Source of the DNA: Raphanus sativus
Lineage: Eukaryota > Streptophyta > Magnoliopsida > Brassicales > Brassicaceae
NCBI RefSeq assembly: GCF_000801105.2
Contig: NC_079517.1
Coordinates: 18,981,579 to 19,045,578 of the forward strand
Length of the DNA stretch: 64,000 nt
Direction of reading: 5' to 3'
Position 1 is the first letter of the stretch. Each line of letters starts with the position of its first letter. Below are positions 10,780-24,100 of this stretch, piece by piece. Both the position numbers and the translations under genes were made by a program. The notes under the pieces are model-generated. The model saw only the letters and a list, made by a program, of their open reading frames with translations. It ran no database searches and was not told the origin of the DNA.

Positions 10780-12546
10780 ATGGCGTCTTCCCAGATCTCA
10801 TTCTCTCTGGTGTGCGTTGCTCTCATCTTTTTCTCTATTCCTCTAAACGTCTCCTCCATTGGCATCAACTACGGTCAGGTTGCCAACAACCTTCCTCCCC
10901 CAAAGAACGTCATCCCTCTCCTCAAGTCTGTAGGCGCCACCAAAGTCAAGCTCTATGACGCCGATCCACAAGCCCTCCGTGCCTTCTCCGGCTCCGGCTT
11001 CGACCTCACTGTCTCCCTCGGCAACGAGTACCTTGCCCAGATGAAAGACACCGACAAAGCCCGTGATTGGGTGAAGCAAAACGTCCAAGCTTACCTCCCA
11101 GCAACCAAGATCGTTGCCATCGTGGTAGGCAACGAAGTCCTCACCTCCAACCAGTCAGACCTTTCCGCGGCGCTCTTCCCGGCGATGCAGAGCATCCACG
11201 GTGCTCTTGTCGACTGTGGCCTCAACAAGCAGATCTTCGTGACTACAGCTCACTCCCTAGCCATCCTTGACGTATCCTACCCTCCCTCCGCCACATCCTT
11301 CCGACACGACCTCCTGGCAACCCTCACTCCCATCTTGGACTTCCACGTCAAGACTGGCTCCCCCATCCTCATCAACGCCTACCCTTTCTTCGCCTACGAG
11401 ACTAACCCCAAACACATCTCTCTCGACTTCGTCCTCTTCCAGCCAAACCAGGGCTTCACCGATCCTGGCTCCAATTTCCACTACGACAACATGCTCTTCG
11501 CCCAGGTTGACGCCGTCTACCACGCCCTTGACGCCGTCGGCATCACCTACAAGAAAGTCCCTATCGTTGTCTCCGAGACCGGGTGGCCTTCCAACGGCGA
11601 CCCGCAGGAGGTTGGAGCCAACTGCGACAATGCACGCAAGTACAATGGAAATCTTATCAAGATGATGATGAGCAAGAAGATGAGGACTCCCATTCGACCA
11701 GACTGCGATCTCACCATCTTCGTCTTTGCTCTCTTCAATGAGAACATGAAGCCTGGCCCCACCTCCGAGAGGAACTACGGCCTCTTCAACCCTGACGGAA
11801 CTCCCGTTTACTCCCTCGGGATCAAGACCTCCTCCTCCTCGGGTGGTAGTAGTAGTAGCGGCAGCAAAAACTCCACCGGTGGAGGTAGTAGCAGCAGTGG
11901 AGGTAGCACTGGTGGATCACCAGGTGGTGGCGGCGGCGGCGGCATCTACACGCCAGAGAACCCTTCACCTGATTACATGTCCATTTCCTCCGCAATGGTA
12001 AAGTTGTCTACTTCACACTTTGATTTATTGTTTTTACTTTCTCAGATTTGCTTCTTCTACGTTTAGGTATTGTGGCTGATTGATTACCTGCTAAATTGTT
12101 TGCTTAGAAGAGGAAACTAACTCTCTTAATGTTCCTTTTTGAAAGTGTTTTACAAGTAGAAAACAAATCAACAGCTAAAAGAAATTACGAAGATCGAATA
12201 AGGATGCGACAAAAGTTAGTGACTTTCGGTTTAAAGTTGGAATCTTTTTCTATAATTTGACAAACCGTGACGGTGAGTGAAAAAGGTGTAACAATGTGTT
12301 TTGTTTTTGTACTGGCTATCACGTGGAGATGACTCTTGTTTGGTCACTTTTGTCTGAAACATAATTGAGATTATTGATTGGCCTCTCTTTTTGACTTGTT
12401 GACCTTTGTTAAAAGAAAAAAACAAGGAGGGAGTGACATAAGCAGCTTGTGTGTTTTGGTTGTTGACCGTTGTGCAGGGAAAAGGCAGATTCGTTGAGTG
12501 CGTGTTCTTCTTCCTCTTGCTTTGCATCATCAAGCTTCGGCTGTAA
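10780..12546 (+). CDS. BG_PPAP: GPI-anchored beta-1,3-glucanase (GH17), plasmodesmal type
   Basis: Exons 10780-11997 and 12478-12546 are joined across a 480-bp GT-AG intron and encode 428 aa. Residues 1-25 form a signal peptide. The GH17 domain covers about 27-345, with the proton donor E119 in VVGNEVL and the nucleophile E266 in SETGWPS. A Ser/Gly-rich linker fills about 351-390. Exon 2 supplies the hydrophobic C-terminus (GKGRFVECVFFFLLLC...) expected of a GPI-anchor signal. There is no CBM43/X8 domain. It matches At5g42100, a plasmodesma-associated glucanase that removes callose (1,3-beta-glucan) and widens cell-to-cell passage. If the intron is retained, translation ends at a stop near 12064 after a different hydrophobic tail. 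The start is chosen because it gives a clean signal peptide. Confidence 0.93.
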
Positions 12547-13243
12547 AAGCTTCACCCCACTAGATCTCGGCTTTGTACCTCTAATTGGGTTGATGACGTG
12601 AAATTATCCCCAAATTTTATTTTATTTAATTAGTTTGTTATGTTGGTGTTTGGTCGGAAACCTATTTTCTTAATGGACCGTGGATTTAGAAAACTTGCCA
12701 TCTTTGTTGTGCCTACCCCTCCTCTCTTCAACTTCTTTTTCTTTTCCTTTCTCTATTTTGAAGCATAGATATTAAAATAATGAAAGCTTAGTTGATTAAA
12801 TTTGTCTAATGATGGAGGACCTTCCAGGATCATAACTTGGAAGACATTTGATACATTGTAGCATACAATATCTCGGCACGAGTAATAAGTGATAATATTC
12901 TTTTGATAAGGAATAAGTGATAATATTCTTTTGGTGGCCTTCAATTTATGGTCCACCAACCATTCAATGAAAACTCTCCCATCTCAATTCATAAAACCAA
13001 CCATACACTTATACCATTTCACTGAATGAACCATAATAATTTATTTAATTAATTTTAAAATCCACACAGTAATAAGGCTAGCCTTTCTCCAGCTTCTGCC
13101 ACATAGGATTTGAGAACAATTTTAGAAGTGACATGTCATTAAATGAAAAAAGTTAGAAGTTCCAATCAAATTATTTTGTTTCTCCACGTCATGTCCTTGG
13201 AGCCAGACCTATTATTCATCTTTGTGTGGTTCGACTTCACACA
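12547..13243. other. Glucanase 3' region and intergenic DNA
   Basis: No coding sequence is supported. A short direct repeat ('aagtgataatattcttttg') occurs twice, at about 12885-12935. In Arabidopsis a lung-seven-transmembrane gene (At5g42090) lies between the glucanase and DRP1A; I see no trace of it in 12.5-21 kb. Confidence 0.45.
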
Positions 13244-13455
13244 TGATGGCGTCCATCGCAATACAGCTCCGACGAAGAAACCGAAGAACAACAGAAAGCC
13301 ACTGAAGCAGATGAATGATATCGCAGAGATCTCCTCCTCTCCTGTCTCCGCCAAAGGAAAATCAGCTAAGTCGTTTGAGAAAGATCTGTTGGAAAAAAAA
13401 AAGATCTGTTGGAGATGCAGACGATGTTGGAGAAGATGAAGATCGAGATGTCGTT
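13244..13455 (+). pseudogene. Fragment of a 3xHMG-box gene (N-terminal part), broken
   Basis: The plus strand encodes 'NTAPTKKPKNNRKPLKQ', then 'SSPVSAKGKSAKSFEKDLLE' and, after a frameshift, 'MQTMLEKMKIE'. This is the N-terminal pattern of the plant 3xHMG-box proteins, chromosome-binding proteins of dividing cells (At4g23800/At4g11080 type). The frameshift comes from a short tandem duplication of 'agatctgttgga' joined by an A run (13382-13412). No HMG box follows, so this is a dispersed fragment. Its source and mechanism of arrival are unknown. Confidence 0.6.
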
Positions 13456-14552
13456 GAGATCTGATATAACGTTCCTTTAGATTCATGGTTGGTTCTCCTT
13501 GTGTGTATATGATATGGTTGCTGTTGAGGAAGTTCTGATCATTAATGTATGTAGTACTTGTTTGGTGGAGCTTCTTTGGGTGTGATAAGGTTCTCACTTC
13601 TCTCAGTTCTTACAAATCATATTTAAGATTCATTAATATTGATTCTTTTTCACGTCCACAGAAAGGGCAGATCCTTGAATATACACCTGCTGTTTGCGGA
13701 AGATATGGACATGCGAAGAAGGTAGACGTTTTCTTTGTAATTTCTTATATATGCATGTTTTTTTTGACTAAAGGCATTCATATATGCATGTTACTATCTA
13801 GGAATTAGAGATAGTTGAACATGTGTGGTTGCTCTGTGCAGATTGCATGAAAACAAGATGAAAAAGCTTCAGTCTCCTAACTTCCATGTATCTAGAACGA
13901 GGATTCTCATTTATGTGTCCAAAGTCCATGGATGAAAAGCTCTTAATTAATGCAATTATCTCACGGGCTAATAAGCAGAAGCCAATTACCTGACATGTCA
14001 CATATTGGCGGCCTTTGTGCTAACAATTCAAACGTAGTTCTATCATCTGAATCTGGTTTCTTTCGTTCAATGCATATCAGTTTCTTACAAAACGAGAAGA
14101 AGAGTAAAGTTGATACGAATAACCTGACCATGGTCTTCTGGAGCTTTAATGGAGCCTTGGAGGTATGTTTTCCTCATGATCTCTTTAAGTTTTAGAAACC
14201 ACAACCATGTCATTTTCTTAATAGGTTGCTGATTTTCAAGGAAACACGATGCATAGCTATTGCTTGTGGACTTCTTCTATATTATTTATATCTTGCATTG
14301 GATCTTGAACACGTTACAAGAAAAAAGTGTCGTCAAATGTGTTGTATAGACTGTGATTGTTTACTTTGTAATATCAGAATTCTAGGGAGGTTTCTTTTTT
14401 TTTGTACCATAGTCACATATATGTAGTCGTTTAAGGTTATTAACCCGTGTGACTCTTATCAAGCTTGACACTCAATTGGGGCCATGTTAGAGGCTCAAAC
14501 AAGTATTTTAGGAGTTTTAGTTCGAATTTTTTGAGTTCAGATTCTAACATAA
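13456..14552. other. Intergenic; unassigned exon-like traces
   Basis: A few short open stretches read like decayed exons (for example 'GQILEYTPAVCGRYGHAKK' at about 13666-13722 and 'VDTNNLTMVFWSFNGALE' at about 14110-14163). I cannot assign them to a family. They may belong with the HMG fragment or with a captured-gene transposon. Confidence 0.35.
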
Positions 14553-14838
14553 GCTCTGTTCATTTACAAGACGCTGCGTCAGCGGCTTCCGGCGAAATGT
14601 ATTAACTGTTTTTTTTCATTCATCTCGAGAGTAATACCGGCGGCGATGCTTTTGCCTATCAAAAATATTCGCAGCATCCATCCACCTGCCGCTACTTATA
14701 ACAGCATCACAGCCGACACCGGAAACCTTCGCGAAAATGATCGCGGCGTCGGTTTGATTAATTTTCCACCATTTTTTTATTATTTTGATGTTCAGTTTTC
14801 CGCAAGCCGCTGCGTCCGCGTCTTGTAAAAGAACAGGG
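14553..14838. mobile_element. MITE, Tourist/PIF-Harbinger-like (286 bp)
   Basis: Terminal inverted repeats pair 14553-14595 with 14838-14797. Both read TGTTC, two variable bases, TTACAAGACGC, a variable block and CAGCGGCTT inward. Flanking trinucleotides are TAA (left) and TTA (right), close to the 3-bp target duplication of the PIF/Harbinger group. It has no coding capacity. Confidence 0.65.
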
Positions 14839-15952
14839 TTATATTATGTGAAAATGTGATGTTGCAGGCAGAATAAACAAGCGCCACGAACGAGTCAGTC
14901 CTCAAGTTTCGTTAGACCACGTGAAACAAGCATGATTGATAAAGTAGCATGACAGAGAAGTGGTGCGTTAGAAAGTTGGTGATGCATAAATGGTCAAGAC
15001 CATCGAACTAGAGGATTGATAAAATGGGATATATAATTTTTTATTCCACAGATGTAAACATAAATTGGAGACCAATGGTCACAAAATAACAACACAGCCA
15101 AAATGTTCAGCTGAAGCTAGAAACTGTAACTCCTCTATGGTTCTCCATAACATCTCTACATTATGAAGGTAACATTTTACTCATTTTTTCATCCAATCTC
15201 CTTGTATGTTTCCTTTTTTATTCCTATTTCTTTTTACAGGACAACTTCGCATGTTTTCTCCTTTTACTACTATGAAATCCGTTGATGTTATTTTAAGACC
15301 AGTATTGCTTATTGGCTTGTTATGACACGCGTTCTGAATTTTCAAAAAACTTGAGATTTAACGTTTACGGATCTCTGCCTCTTTGTTTAGTTGACATTGT
15401 CCCTGCTTGTTTTCATATGTATGACTTAAAGTAAAAAAAATTTCCCACCAGTTTTTTTGGCCTTGATTTATCCCATGTTTAAATTATAAAGGTAAGAAGA
15501 AGGCCATCAATGACTTGAATACCGTCTATGGACGCGACCAAATAGGTCCAAGACGTGGTCCATTTTTGCTTCTTCTCTAGGTGAATGTTATTGTATTTTT
15601 CTTCGCCGATTGATTTAAATGTCGGATTATATGTCCTCATTATGTGAAGAAAAACATTTGACAAAATAAAAATATGACCAAAAAACACAACAGAAAAAAT
15701 TTAATATTATCACTAATAAGTGTTAATTCTTATTATCTTCACATTATATTTCAACACATAAACAACAAAGTTTTAACATAAGAAATATTGTCGCAATACA
15801 TAACACACACAAAATACATTACAAAAAGATCATCTTGACAAAAAAGTTAACAAATATATATCTAAAATTGAAATACAACATCAAATTATATTGATGTCTA
15901 CTAATCACAATTTAGTTAAAAAGATAAATAACATTAACTTTAAGCAAATAAC
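14839..15952. other. AT-rich intergenic sequence
   Basis: I see no gene or clear element ends. It may include the 5' part of the Helitron whose 3' end is at 16757. Confidence 0.4.
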
Positions 15953-16674
15953 CAATGTTTTTAAACCCGATTCGGACACTGAAACGAATGACATTCCGGA
16001 TTACCAAATCATCGGATCGACCGCAGATGAACCATAGATTAATAAATAAATTATTTTTATTACATAATAATATATTAGCTATATGAAAATAAATATACAG
16101 AAATTAGATTTAATTAATTTCTAAATATTTTGTAAAACATAGAATAATAGTTTGGATATTTAGAAATTACTTAATTTTAGTTTTTATATTTTATCTTCAC
16201 TTAACATACAAAATGTCAAAAATAATTTAGATTATTTAAAAAAAAATTATAAGAAGTTAAGAGTTTTGACATCTAACAAAAATTGTCAAGACTTAAAAAT
16301 TCATAAATATTTAAATGTCTAATGTTAATAATAAAACTAAACTTCAGATTTAAAATAAAACAAAAGTAAAACATTATTAATAAATTATCAATAACAAAAA
16401 TAAGCTAACACAAAATTAAATCAACTAATTTTGGTTCTCACTATCATTGTTCACTTTATTTTTCAAATAAAAACTATAAAAATAATAATTAAAAATTATT
16501 TATTGATTTAACTATTGATTCAACCGGAAACTGTGTTCCGGATTTTAGTGAGTTTTTGCAGGTTTTATTGAATTTTTAAATATTAGTTTTTTTCATAAAG
16601 TACAAATCGGATTTATTTTGAGTTACCAAGTTTACCGGTTCAACCGCGAATCTGGATAAGGTTTCAAAACACTG
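15953..16674. mobile_element. hAT-type MITE (722 bp) with perfect 8-bp target duplication
   Basis: The ends read CAATGTTTTTAAACCC and, at the other end in reverse, CAGTGTTTTGAAACC, giving the CAGTG/CACTG termini of hAT elements. The same 8 bases, CAAATAAC, flank both sides (15945-15952 and 16675-16682). The interior is AT-rich and non-coding. It sits shortly before a Helitron 3' end and may be nested in that Helitron. Confidence 0.85.
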
Positions 16675-16728
16675 CAAATAACTATCATCATAATGAACAT
16701 TTTTTGTTAACAAATATTCATAAAACTT

Positions 16729-16757
16729 CCCGCAGCGTAGCGCGGGTATTTTTCTAG
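16729..16757 (+). mobile_element. Helitron 3' terminus
   Basis: The hairpin cccgcagcgtagcgcggg (16729-16746) is followed by 'tatttttCTAG' ending at 16757 and then T. This is a textbook crucifer Helitron end. The matching 5' TC end was not identified. Confidence 0.75.
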
Positions 16758-18753
16758 TTCCAATAAAAGCATAATCCGCATTTTAACGTGGATTATATCC
16801 TAGTTATGTTAAATATTATTGCAGATTAAATAGAATTAATAGGTTTGACTTACATTTTTATTTGAAAGATAAACTTGCAAAATAGATAAATCTAGACTTT
16901 GTTTAGCTAAAAGTCTTTATAAATATTGGCAATTGATCATGTTAACAACATTGTATATAGAATTTACAAATAATATGAAATTATGAATAGTAATACATAA
17001 AATATGTGTTTTATATTTATAGCAAATAAATTTAGGAAAATCAAATTGATGTCATTTTTTGTAGAATAACTCACTGGAAATTAAACTGACAATATAAAAC
17101 CAAAGCCAACAATTACAAAAGTGGAAAATATGAAGGTTTTCTTTTAAATAAATAAATCAAGTTCATACATTTTCAATGAATTTGGTTCTTTTGGTCATTT
17201 GTTGTCATTTATCCTTTGTTAAGGATTATGCTCAATTTTAGATATCTTGTGTCGAGTAGTTTTGTTCTTCCAAATCTTATCAGTATTCTAAAGATTTTCC
17301 TTCGGTTGCTAAGATCTTTTGCCTTTGTTTCAGACTTTCTGGCCTTTATAGTTACACTGCTCAAATTAACTTCAAGTAATTCTCTCAAATAAAAGATTAA
17401 TTGTAGTATTTAATGATCGAATCCACATAGATTCGCTATTTCATACATTAGATTTGTGTTTCAGATTAAGGTAGGTAAAATAATAGAAAGCAATAAATAA
17501 CAAAACAATAAATAGAAGAGTTGTTAAACAAATGGGAAAAGGTGCACTTAAGATTTTATTCAGGTTATGAGAATTATAACATATAGATGCTAAGGATATG
17601 ATCCTAGAACTCAAATGCAATGATAAGATATTTAGCTCTCGCCGTGATTCTTCTAATGCTTAAATCTATATCCTAAGCTCACATTTATATGGAACGAGTG
17701 TCGATTGATACACTACTAGTGGTATCGATCGATACGTCTTTTAAACAAGCCTTAATGTTCAGTTCGATAGGTTCACTAGGTTAACTAAACCAGTGTGTCA
17801 CTGCGCCTAACAACTTACCTAAGTAGAATTCGGTTTAGGTAATTGACCAGCTTTCACATGCACCTAACTATCTATGATCAGGTTACTCTAGAAACACAAA
17901 AAAAAAAAAATCATACGAAGGATCCTAATAATTCAACCTATGAATTCTATAAATTACAAGTTCATCAAAACCATAGAAAAATTCTAAACCTAACAATGGA
18001 TCTATTCAGACATGATTAGTGAAACATAAATCATACATAAAACCAATGGAGTTCAAAGATAATTGATCTTCTCTCCAAACCTTAGAGGAAACCTAAAAAA
18101 AACAATAGAATAAAGCGTATCCTAAACAATGACATAAAAACACACATAAATATGGTCTTGAGTCATCTATGGAAATTCTGGTAATTTGTGGTGATTTCTG
18201 GACCTAAGTTGGTCTTGAAATAGACTCAGCCCATCGTCTAGCATCAATGTCGAGGGACACCAGGGTCTGGGTGTCAAACGACACTCCTTCACATCTTCGA
18301 CATCATCATCTCGCGAGGCAGTTATACCACTCTTTAGTAAAATGAACATAACTTTATATCTAAGCGTCAGATGGACCTCAAACATGTGGCATTGGAAAAC
18401 TAACTCAAAACCCAATCTTGTGTCAAAATATGAGATAAATCGCACATTTGGGAAAGCCTCCATAGATAGCTAAACTTATAATGCTTTTGTGCAGTTCTAC
18501 ACCTCAAATAGCTTCAAAATCACAAAAGTATCCAGAACGTACATGAACCTGAAAAAACTTTAAAACAAACTCCAAACTCATATAATAGACTTTAAATAGG
18601 ATATATAACATGAATTAAAAGTGGTAAAATCCATAGTATATCACTACGCTAGTTGTAGTGAAAGTATCATGCATTATTATGTTTGATTTCAAATCAAGCA
18701 GTTAATAACTCTTTCTCCGTTTTAATTAAAAAATATATATTAAATAACCAACC
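16758..18753. other. Intergenic, unclassified dispersed-repeat relic
   Basis: No intact gene. Around 17690-17740 and 18240-18300 there are palindrome-like CGATCGATAC / TCGAGGGACACC motifs, of the kind I associate with degraded crucifer LTR-type repeats. No LTR pair or coding domain supports a firm classification. Confidence 0.35.
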
Positions 18754-19163
18754 AAACTGAGGATGGCAAATAAATTATGATGTGTCGATGCTAAACGCGA
18801 TTCCAACAGACGTGAACAGAACGTAATTAAGCATCGTCAGAGAAGTACCACCGGAAGATAAAACTGAGGAGGGCAGAGAAGTTATGATGCGTCGGTGCTA
18901 AATGCGATTCCGATGGATATGAACATACCTTAATCAAGCATCGCTGGAGAAGTACCACCGGAAGATCAGGGTATCCAGATACGCTTTCATTCTCCCTTCC
19001 ATTAGGTTAACCAGAAGATTAAACACTCTCATAATCAAACATGTGGCCTCAAGCATCACCGGAGAAGTACCACCAGAAGATCAGGGTATCCAGATCCGCT
19101 TTCATTCTCCCTTCCATTAGGTTAACCATAAGATTAAACACTCTCATAATCAAACATGTGGCC
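18754..19163. repeat. Two adjoining short tandem duplications (107-bp and 115-bp units)
   Basis: A ~107-bp unit begins at 18754 and again at 18861 (both start 'aaactgagga'). A 115-bp unit begins at 18934 and again at 19049 ('tcaagcatc...'). The second pair is nearly identical and ends in 'caaacatgtggcc'. The two units share 'gagaagtaccaccggaagat', so the whole block grew from one ancestral sequence. It is non-coding. Confidence 0.85.
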
Positions 19164-20940
19164 ATAAAGTCATTCTTCAAAGGTATGTATATCAACACTC
19201 AGATTTGAAAGATAAATATAATAATATATTATAAATATTAGCAAACATTGTTTTGAATATATTTTTTTTATACTATTATATTAGTCAAGATTGAAATAGT
19301 CTGGATAACCAGGACGCAATAGAATAACTAACAAAACAAAGAATCCTATGAAATGAACAAGCATATCTAACCAAAAAATCGGCATTCTTATTTTCTCGGG
19401 AATGTATGATAGCTTGAGTTTTGAATATATGGTAAATCAGGTGTATTATTTTATTTAGATATAATATAGTATAACTTTCGTTCAGTATTATTTGAAAAAT
19501 CTATTTAAAAAAAATAATCTATAACATACGTAGAACATTTGTATATTTTTACTAATATAATATATGGTTGAATTATATTTGATCTAAAAGATATATATCA
19601 AATAAAATTGACAGAGGGAGAAGAGAAAACAAATGAAAAAATAAGATGAAAAAAACAAAGGAAAAAAAGATCAACTAGTTGAGATTGCTGAGGTATAAGA
19701 AATGTAAGATTACACAAAATATACCAAATACTCTAGTCTAATTTTGTTATGTGTATAAACTTATTTTTTTGTTATGTACAAGTGCTCTAATTTCTCAAAA
19801 ATAAATATGAATATTTGTTACAGTTGCTGTCATTACAAAAGACAAAGCACTCATTCAAAATTCAAAATTTTAGCATGTTGTTGTTTCTAGCTAGTTACCA
19901 TTTGTTTTTGTGAATAAACAAATCATTATCCTTAACGTCTCTTATTATCTTTTTTGAAATCTTCACCCTTCGGACCGTTGGGCAGGGAGGAATGGGATGT
20001 TCGTGGTCCACATTAAAGCAATTTTCTCGTGAGGAGATTTTATCATTTTATAGTCTTTTATTTTCTCAATCTATTCAATCGTGTTATTTAAACCTGTTGA
20101 TCCAGTGAAACAGTCATGTAGTTTACACAAATCAAGCATATATTTTAGAGGTAGACAGATATCGAATATCCGAATTTTTGAAAAAAATCACGTTCTGATA
20201 TGTTTTGTTTGAATAACTAATTATCGAATCTGATTTAATCTGTACAAATATATTATTTAAAAAAAATGAAAACAAATTAAAAATCTGATAATAATGTAAA
20301 ATAATAATATTTTTTAAAATAACAAAAAGTAATTACTTTAAAAAAACTCTAATAGCTAAAATAATAAATTTAATAAATAAAATTATTGTAAAATTTTCAT
20401 AAAATATAATAATGATATAACAGTTAGATCGGATCTGTTTTTATGAATATTAGTATTTGTGATTTGCTATGTTTTTCACGAATAGTACAAATTAGTACAA
20501 ATTTATGTTCTGATACTTTTTTGTTTACTAAAGTATTTATTATGTTACGTAAAATTATAGATATCCAGATTTTTTGATCATAATCTAAACACATAACTTA
20601 TCAAATCAAATGACTGTTTGATGCAAAAATAACTAATCGAGTCAAATAAAAATTTAGGATTATTCTGTATGTTTAACTAATCAACTCTCTCTACACAACT
20701 TATGGACAAATTTCATACAAAAATAAAATACTTATGGACAAATCTATTACGTATGAAGAATAAAGAGGCAATACCACGTCGTCTCTAAAGAATCTAAGTA
20801 AACGCCATACCGTTTGACTCGTAGGTGTCATGTCATCTTTGAAGAACTAAAGAAAAAACGCCAAGCCGTTTTAACTTGTTACTTTGTGCAAAGATCAAAA
20901 CCAAGCCGTTGGTAAAAGAAAAAAACCCTTGATTTGCCAG
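19164..20940. other. AT-rich intergenic region and DRP1A upstream region
   Basis: No gene is seen. The last ~150 bases before the TATA box repeat a motif containing aagccgtt / ccataccgttt (20805-20912), possibly cis-elements or a local duplication. Confidence 0.4.
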
Positions 20941-20943
20941 GCT

Positions 20944-20950
20944 ATATAAA
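20944..20950 (+). promoter_or_regulatory. TATA box of the DRP1A gene
   Basis: TATATAA lies 235 bp upstream of the start codon and is followed by a CT-repeat leader (21033-21060), a common layout for crucifer housekeeping genes. The transcription start is inferred to be about 30 bp downstream. Confidence 0.55.
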
Positions 20951-21184
20951 CCGCGTTCGACGTCTCTTTTACTTATTTTTTAATCAAAAGACCCTGAAGA
21001 CTCCCAAATCCTTGTCCTCGACTCAAATTCAAAATCTCTCTCTGTCTCTCTCTCTCTCGCTCTGTGGCTCACCAGTCGCAGATCTATTCCTCTTAAAGTG
21101 TAAAATTATCAGGCGGAGAGAGCAGATCTAGCCGATCCGCTCTAGCAGGTACCGTATTATCAGCGCAGCCTTAAAGAGGAAAAG

Positions 21185-24100
21185 ATGGAGAATCTGTCAT
21201 CGCTGGTAAACAAGATACAGAGAGCATGCACGACTCTGGGAGACCATGGAGACTCTAGCGCCCTTCCTACTCTCTGGGATTCCTTGCCTGCCATTGCCGT
21301 CGTTGGTGGTCAGGTTTTTATCTCCATCCCCCCCCACCCCCTATATTTATATAAATGCGACACTCGGGATATTGTGTAGAGGATACTTGGTTGATCGTAG
21401 AGACTGTACTATTGTGTTAGCTTTGCAAGCCCTTTGGTATTATGAAGAGTGGACTTGGGTTTGACTTCAATCATAGAAGAGTTAGTTCTGTGTAGAGGAG
21501 GAAGAATCACGCATTCGATTTCCTTTTGAGGGACGTCTTGTTCCCTTGTCTTCAACAATTTTAGACGGTTATTAACTACCTTTGTTGCTGCGTGACAGAG
21601 CTCAGGAAAGTCTTCAGTTCTGGAGAGCATCGTCGGAAAGGACTTTTTACCCCGTGGATCTGGTAATCACACTTCTTCCCTTGTTTTTTTTCTTTTTATT
21701 TGAAATTGCATGTTCCCCCTTGTGTAATTTTAATTAAAATAATGCATTTTGGGAAATCTGTTTGTAGGTATCGTTACTCGAAGGCCCCTTGTCTTACAGT
21801 TGCAAAAGATTGATGACGGAGCTCGGGAGTATGCTGAGTTTCTTCACCTCCCCAGGAAAAGGTTCACCGATTTTGGTGGGTTCTCTTTGTCTCATTTGAG
21901 CTTTACCTTCTCCTCTTATATTCCCATACTATTTTTGCTTACCTTAATCACCTCTGTAGCTGCTGTGAGGAAGGAGATTCAAGATGAGACTGACAGGGAG
22001 ACCGGACGTAGCAAGGCCATTTCTAGCGTTCCCATTCACCTTAGCATTTACTCTCCCAATGGTTAGGATTCCACTTTCTAATTTTTTATCTTGGCATGGG
22101 GATCATTTTTTCTAACTTTCAATACTCTTTGTTATGTGTGCAGTTGTCAACTTGACACTGATTGATCTTCCAGGGCTTACGAAAGTTGCTGTTGGTAAGT
22201 CATATTTACTACACTCCTTCCAGGAACTGTAGAGCAAAGAGTTTAAGTCTATTTCTCTATAGCTATGGAGCATGAGCAATGGTTTTTATTCTTTACCATA
22301 GATAGTTTAGCATGACACGACAAACTTTTTGTTGATGCAGAGGGACAATCTGAAAATATAGTGAAGGACATTGAAAACATGGTCCGGTCCTACATTGAAA
22401 AGGTAATAAGAAATCCTTAGTCGCAAACCCTTTTAATATTTAATCTACAGCTTATTGCCATTTTAATGTGGGTTGATTAATCAAATTTCCTTTTACAGCC
22501 CAACTGCATCATTTTGGCAATTTCACCTGCAAACCAAGATCTGGCTACGTCAGACGCAATTAAAATTTCCCGTGAAGTTGATCCATCTGGTAATTATTTT
22601 GCAAACCATTCATTTGTCACCAAAGATACCCTGATGCGTTATGTGGTCATCTTATACTCTTTGTAATCTTTACAGGGGAGAGAACATTCGGTGTCTTGAC
22701 AAAGATTGATCTTATGGACAAAGGGACCGACGCAGTGGAAGTAAGTTACCCTACCCTGATAAATGCAAATGCATAATGATTTTTTTTTTTGTAAATAGAC
22801 TTGTGATATGATGTTCGAGCTACATCTTACTAATATCTGTAGTAACATATGTTTTCTCGTTAACTGTTATGCTCAGATTCTGGAAGGGAGATCTTTTAAA
22901 CTCAAATTTCCGTGGGTTGGTGTTGTCAACCGCTCCCAAGCAGATATTAACAAGAATGTGGACATGATTGCGGCTCGGAGAAGAGAGAGGGAGTACTTTT
23001 CCAATACTACAGAGTATAGGCACCTTGCACATAAAATGGGTTCCGAGCATTTGGCAAAGATGCTCTCCAAGGTAAGGGCTATCACGAGAATGATGTAGCT
23101 CTCTCTATACAAGCATCAGCTTTTGCGGTTGAAACAAGAGTCTAACAGTAACATTTTTTTATTGTTATTGTTTGAACAGCATCTAGAACATGTGATCAAG
23201 TCAAGAATTCCAGGCATCCAGTCGCTTATTAACAAAACAGTGTTAGAGCTGGAATCTGAACTTAGTCGCCTTGGAAAGCCTATTGGAGCTGATGCTGGGG
23301 TAAGATTGTGTATTCTTTTTGTCTTCAATTTGTATTACTAGATATCAAGATTTAATTGCTGTTTTGGTGCAGGGGAAGTTGTACTCAATAATGGAGATAT
23401 GTCGGCTTTTCGATCAAATTTTCAAGGAGCATCTCGATGGAGTGTATGTTTTGGCCATTTTTTGCTACTAATTTTTATAAAATTAAACATGAGTTGTTAT
23501 GGTGTCTGAGTTAAAAAATGCATGTGGGTTGATGATGACACAGGCGTGCTGGTGGCGAGAAGGTGTATAACGTGTTTGATAACCAGCTTCCGGCGGCTCT
23601 GAAGAGACTTCAATTTGACAAGCAGCTAGCAATGGACAACATCCGCAAGCTGGTCACTGAGGCTGACGGTTACCAGCCTCACTTGATTGCTCCTGAGCAA
23701 GGTTACCGTCGTCTCATTGAGTCTTCTATAGTATCCATCCGAGGCCCTGCTGAAGCATCTGTTGATACTGTACCAGCTCTAACTTGCATCTTTAATATAA
23801 ATTGAATCAGTAACCTAAAAAGAAAACAGGCAATAAACGTCTCTCCTTTTATTTTCTTTGCGTGGTTTTAATAATTCCAGGTTCATGCGATATTGAAGGA
23901 TCTGGTGCACAAGTCTGTGAATGAAACGGTGGTACGTTCTCTCTTCTTCTTTTAGTAAGATATATATACAATCTCCAACGACATATTCACTTTGGTCAAA
24001 TGTTAAAGACGGGTTGAACATGTGCAGGAATTAAAGCAATACCCAGCACTGAGAGTGGAGGTGACAAACGCGGCCATAGAGTCGTTGGACAAAATGCGGG

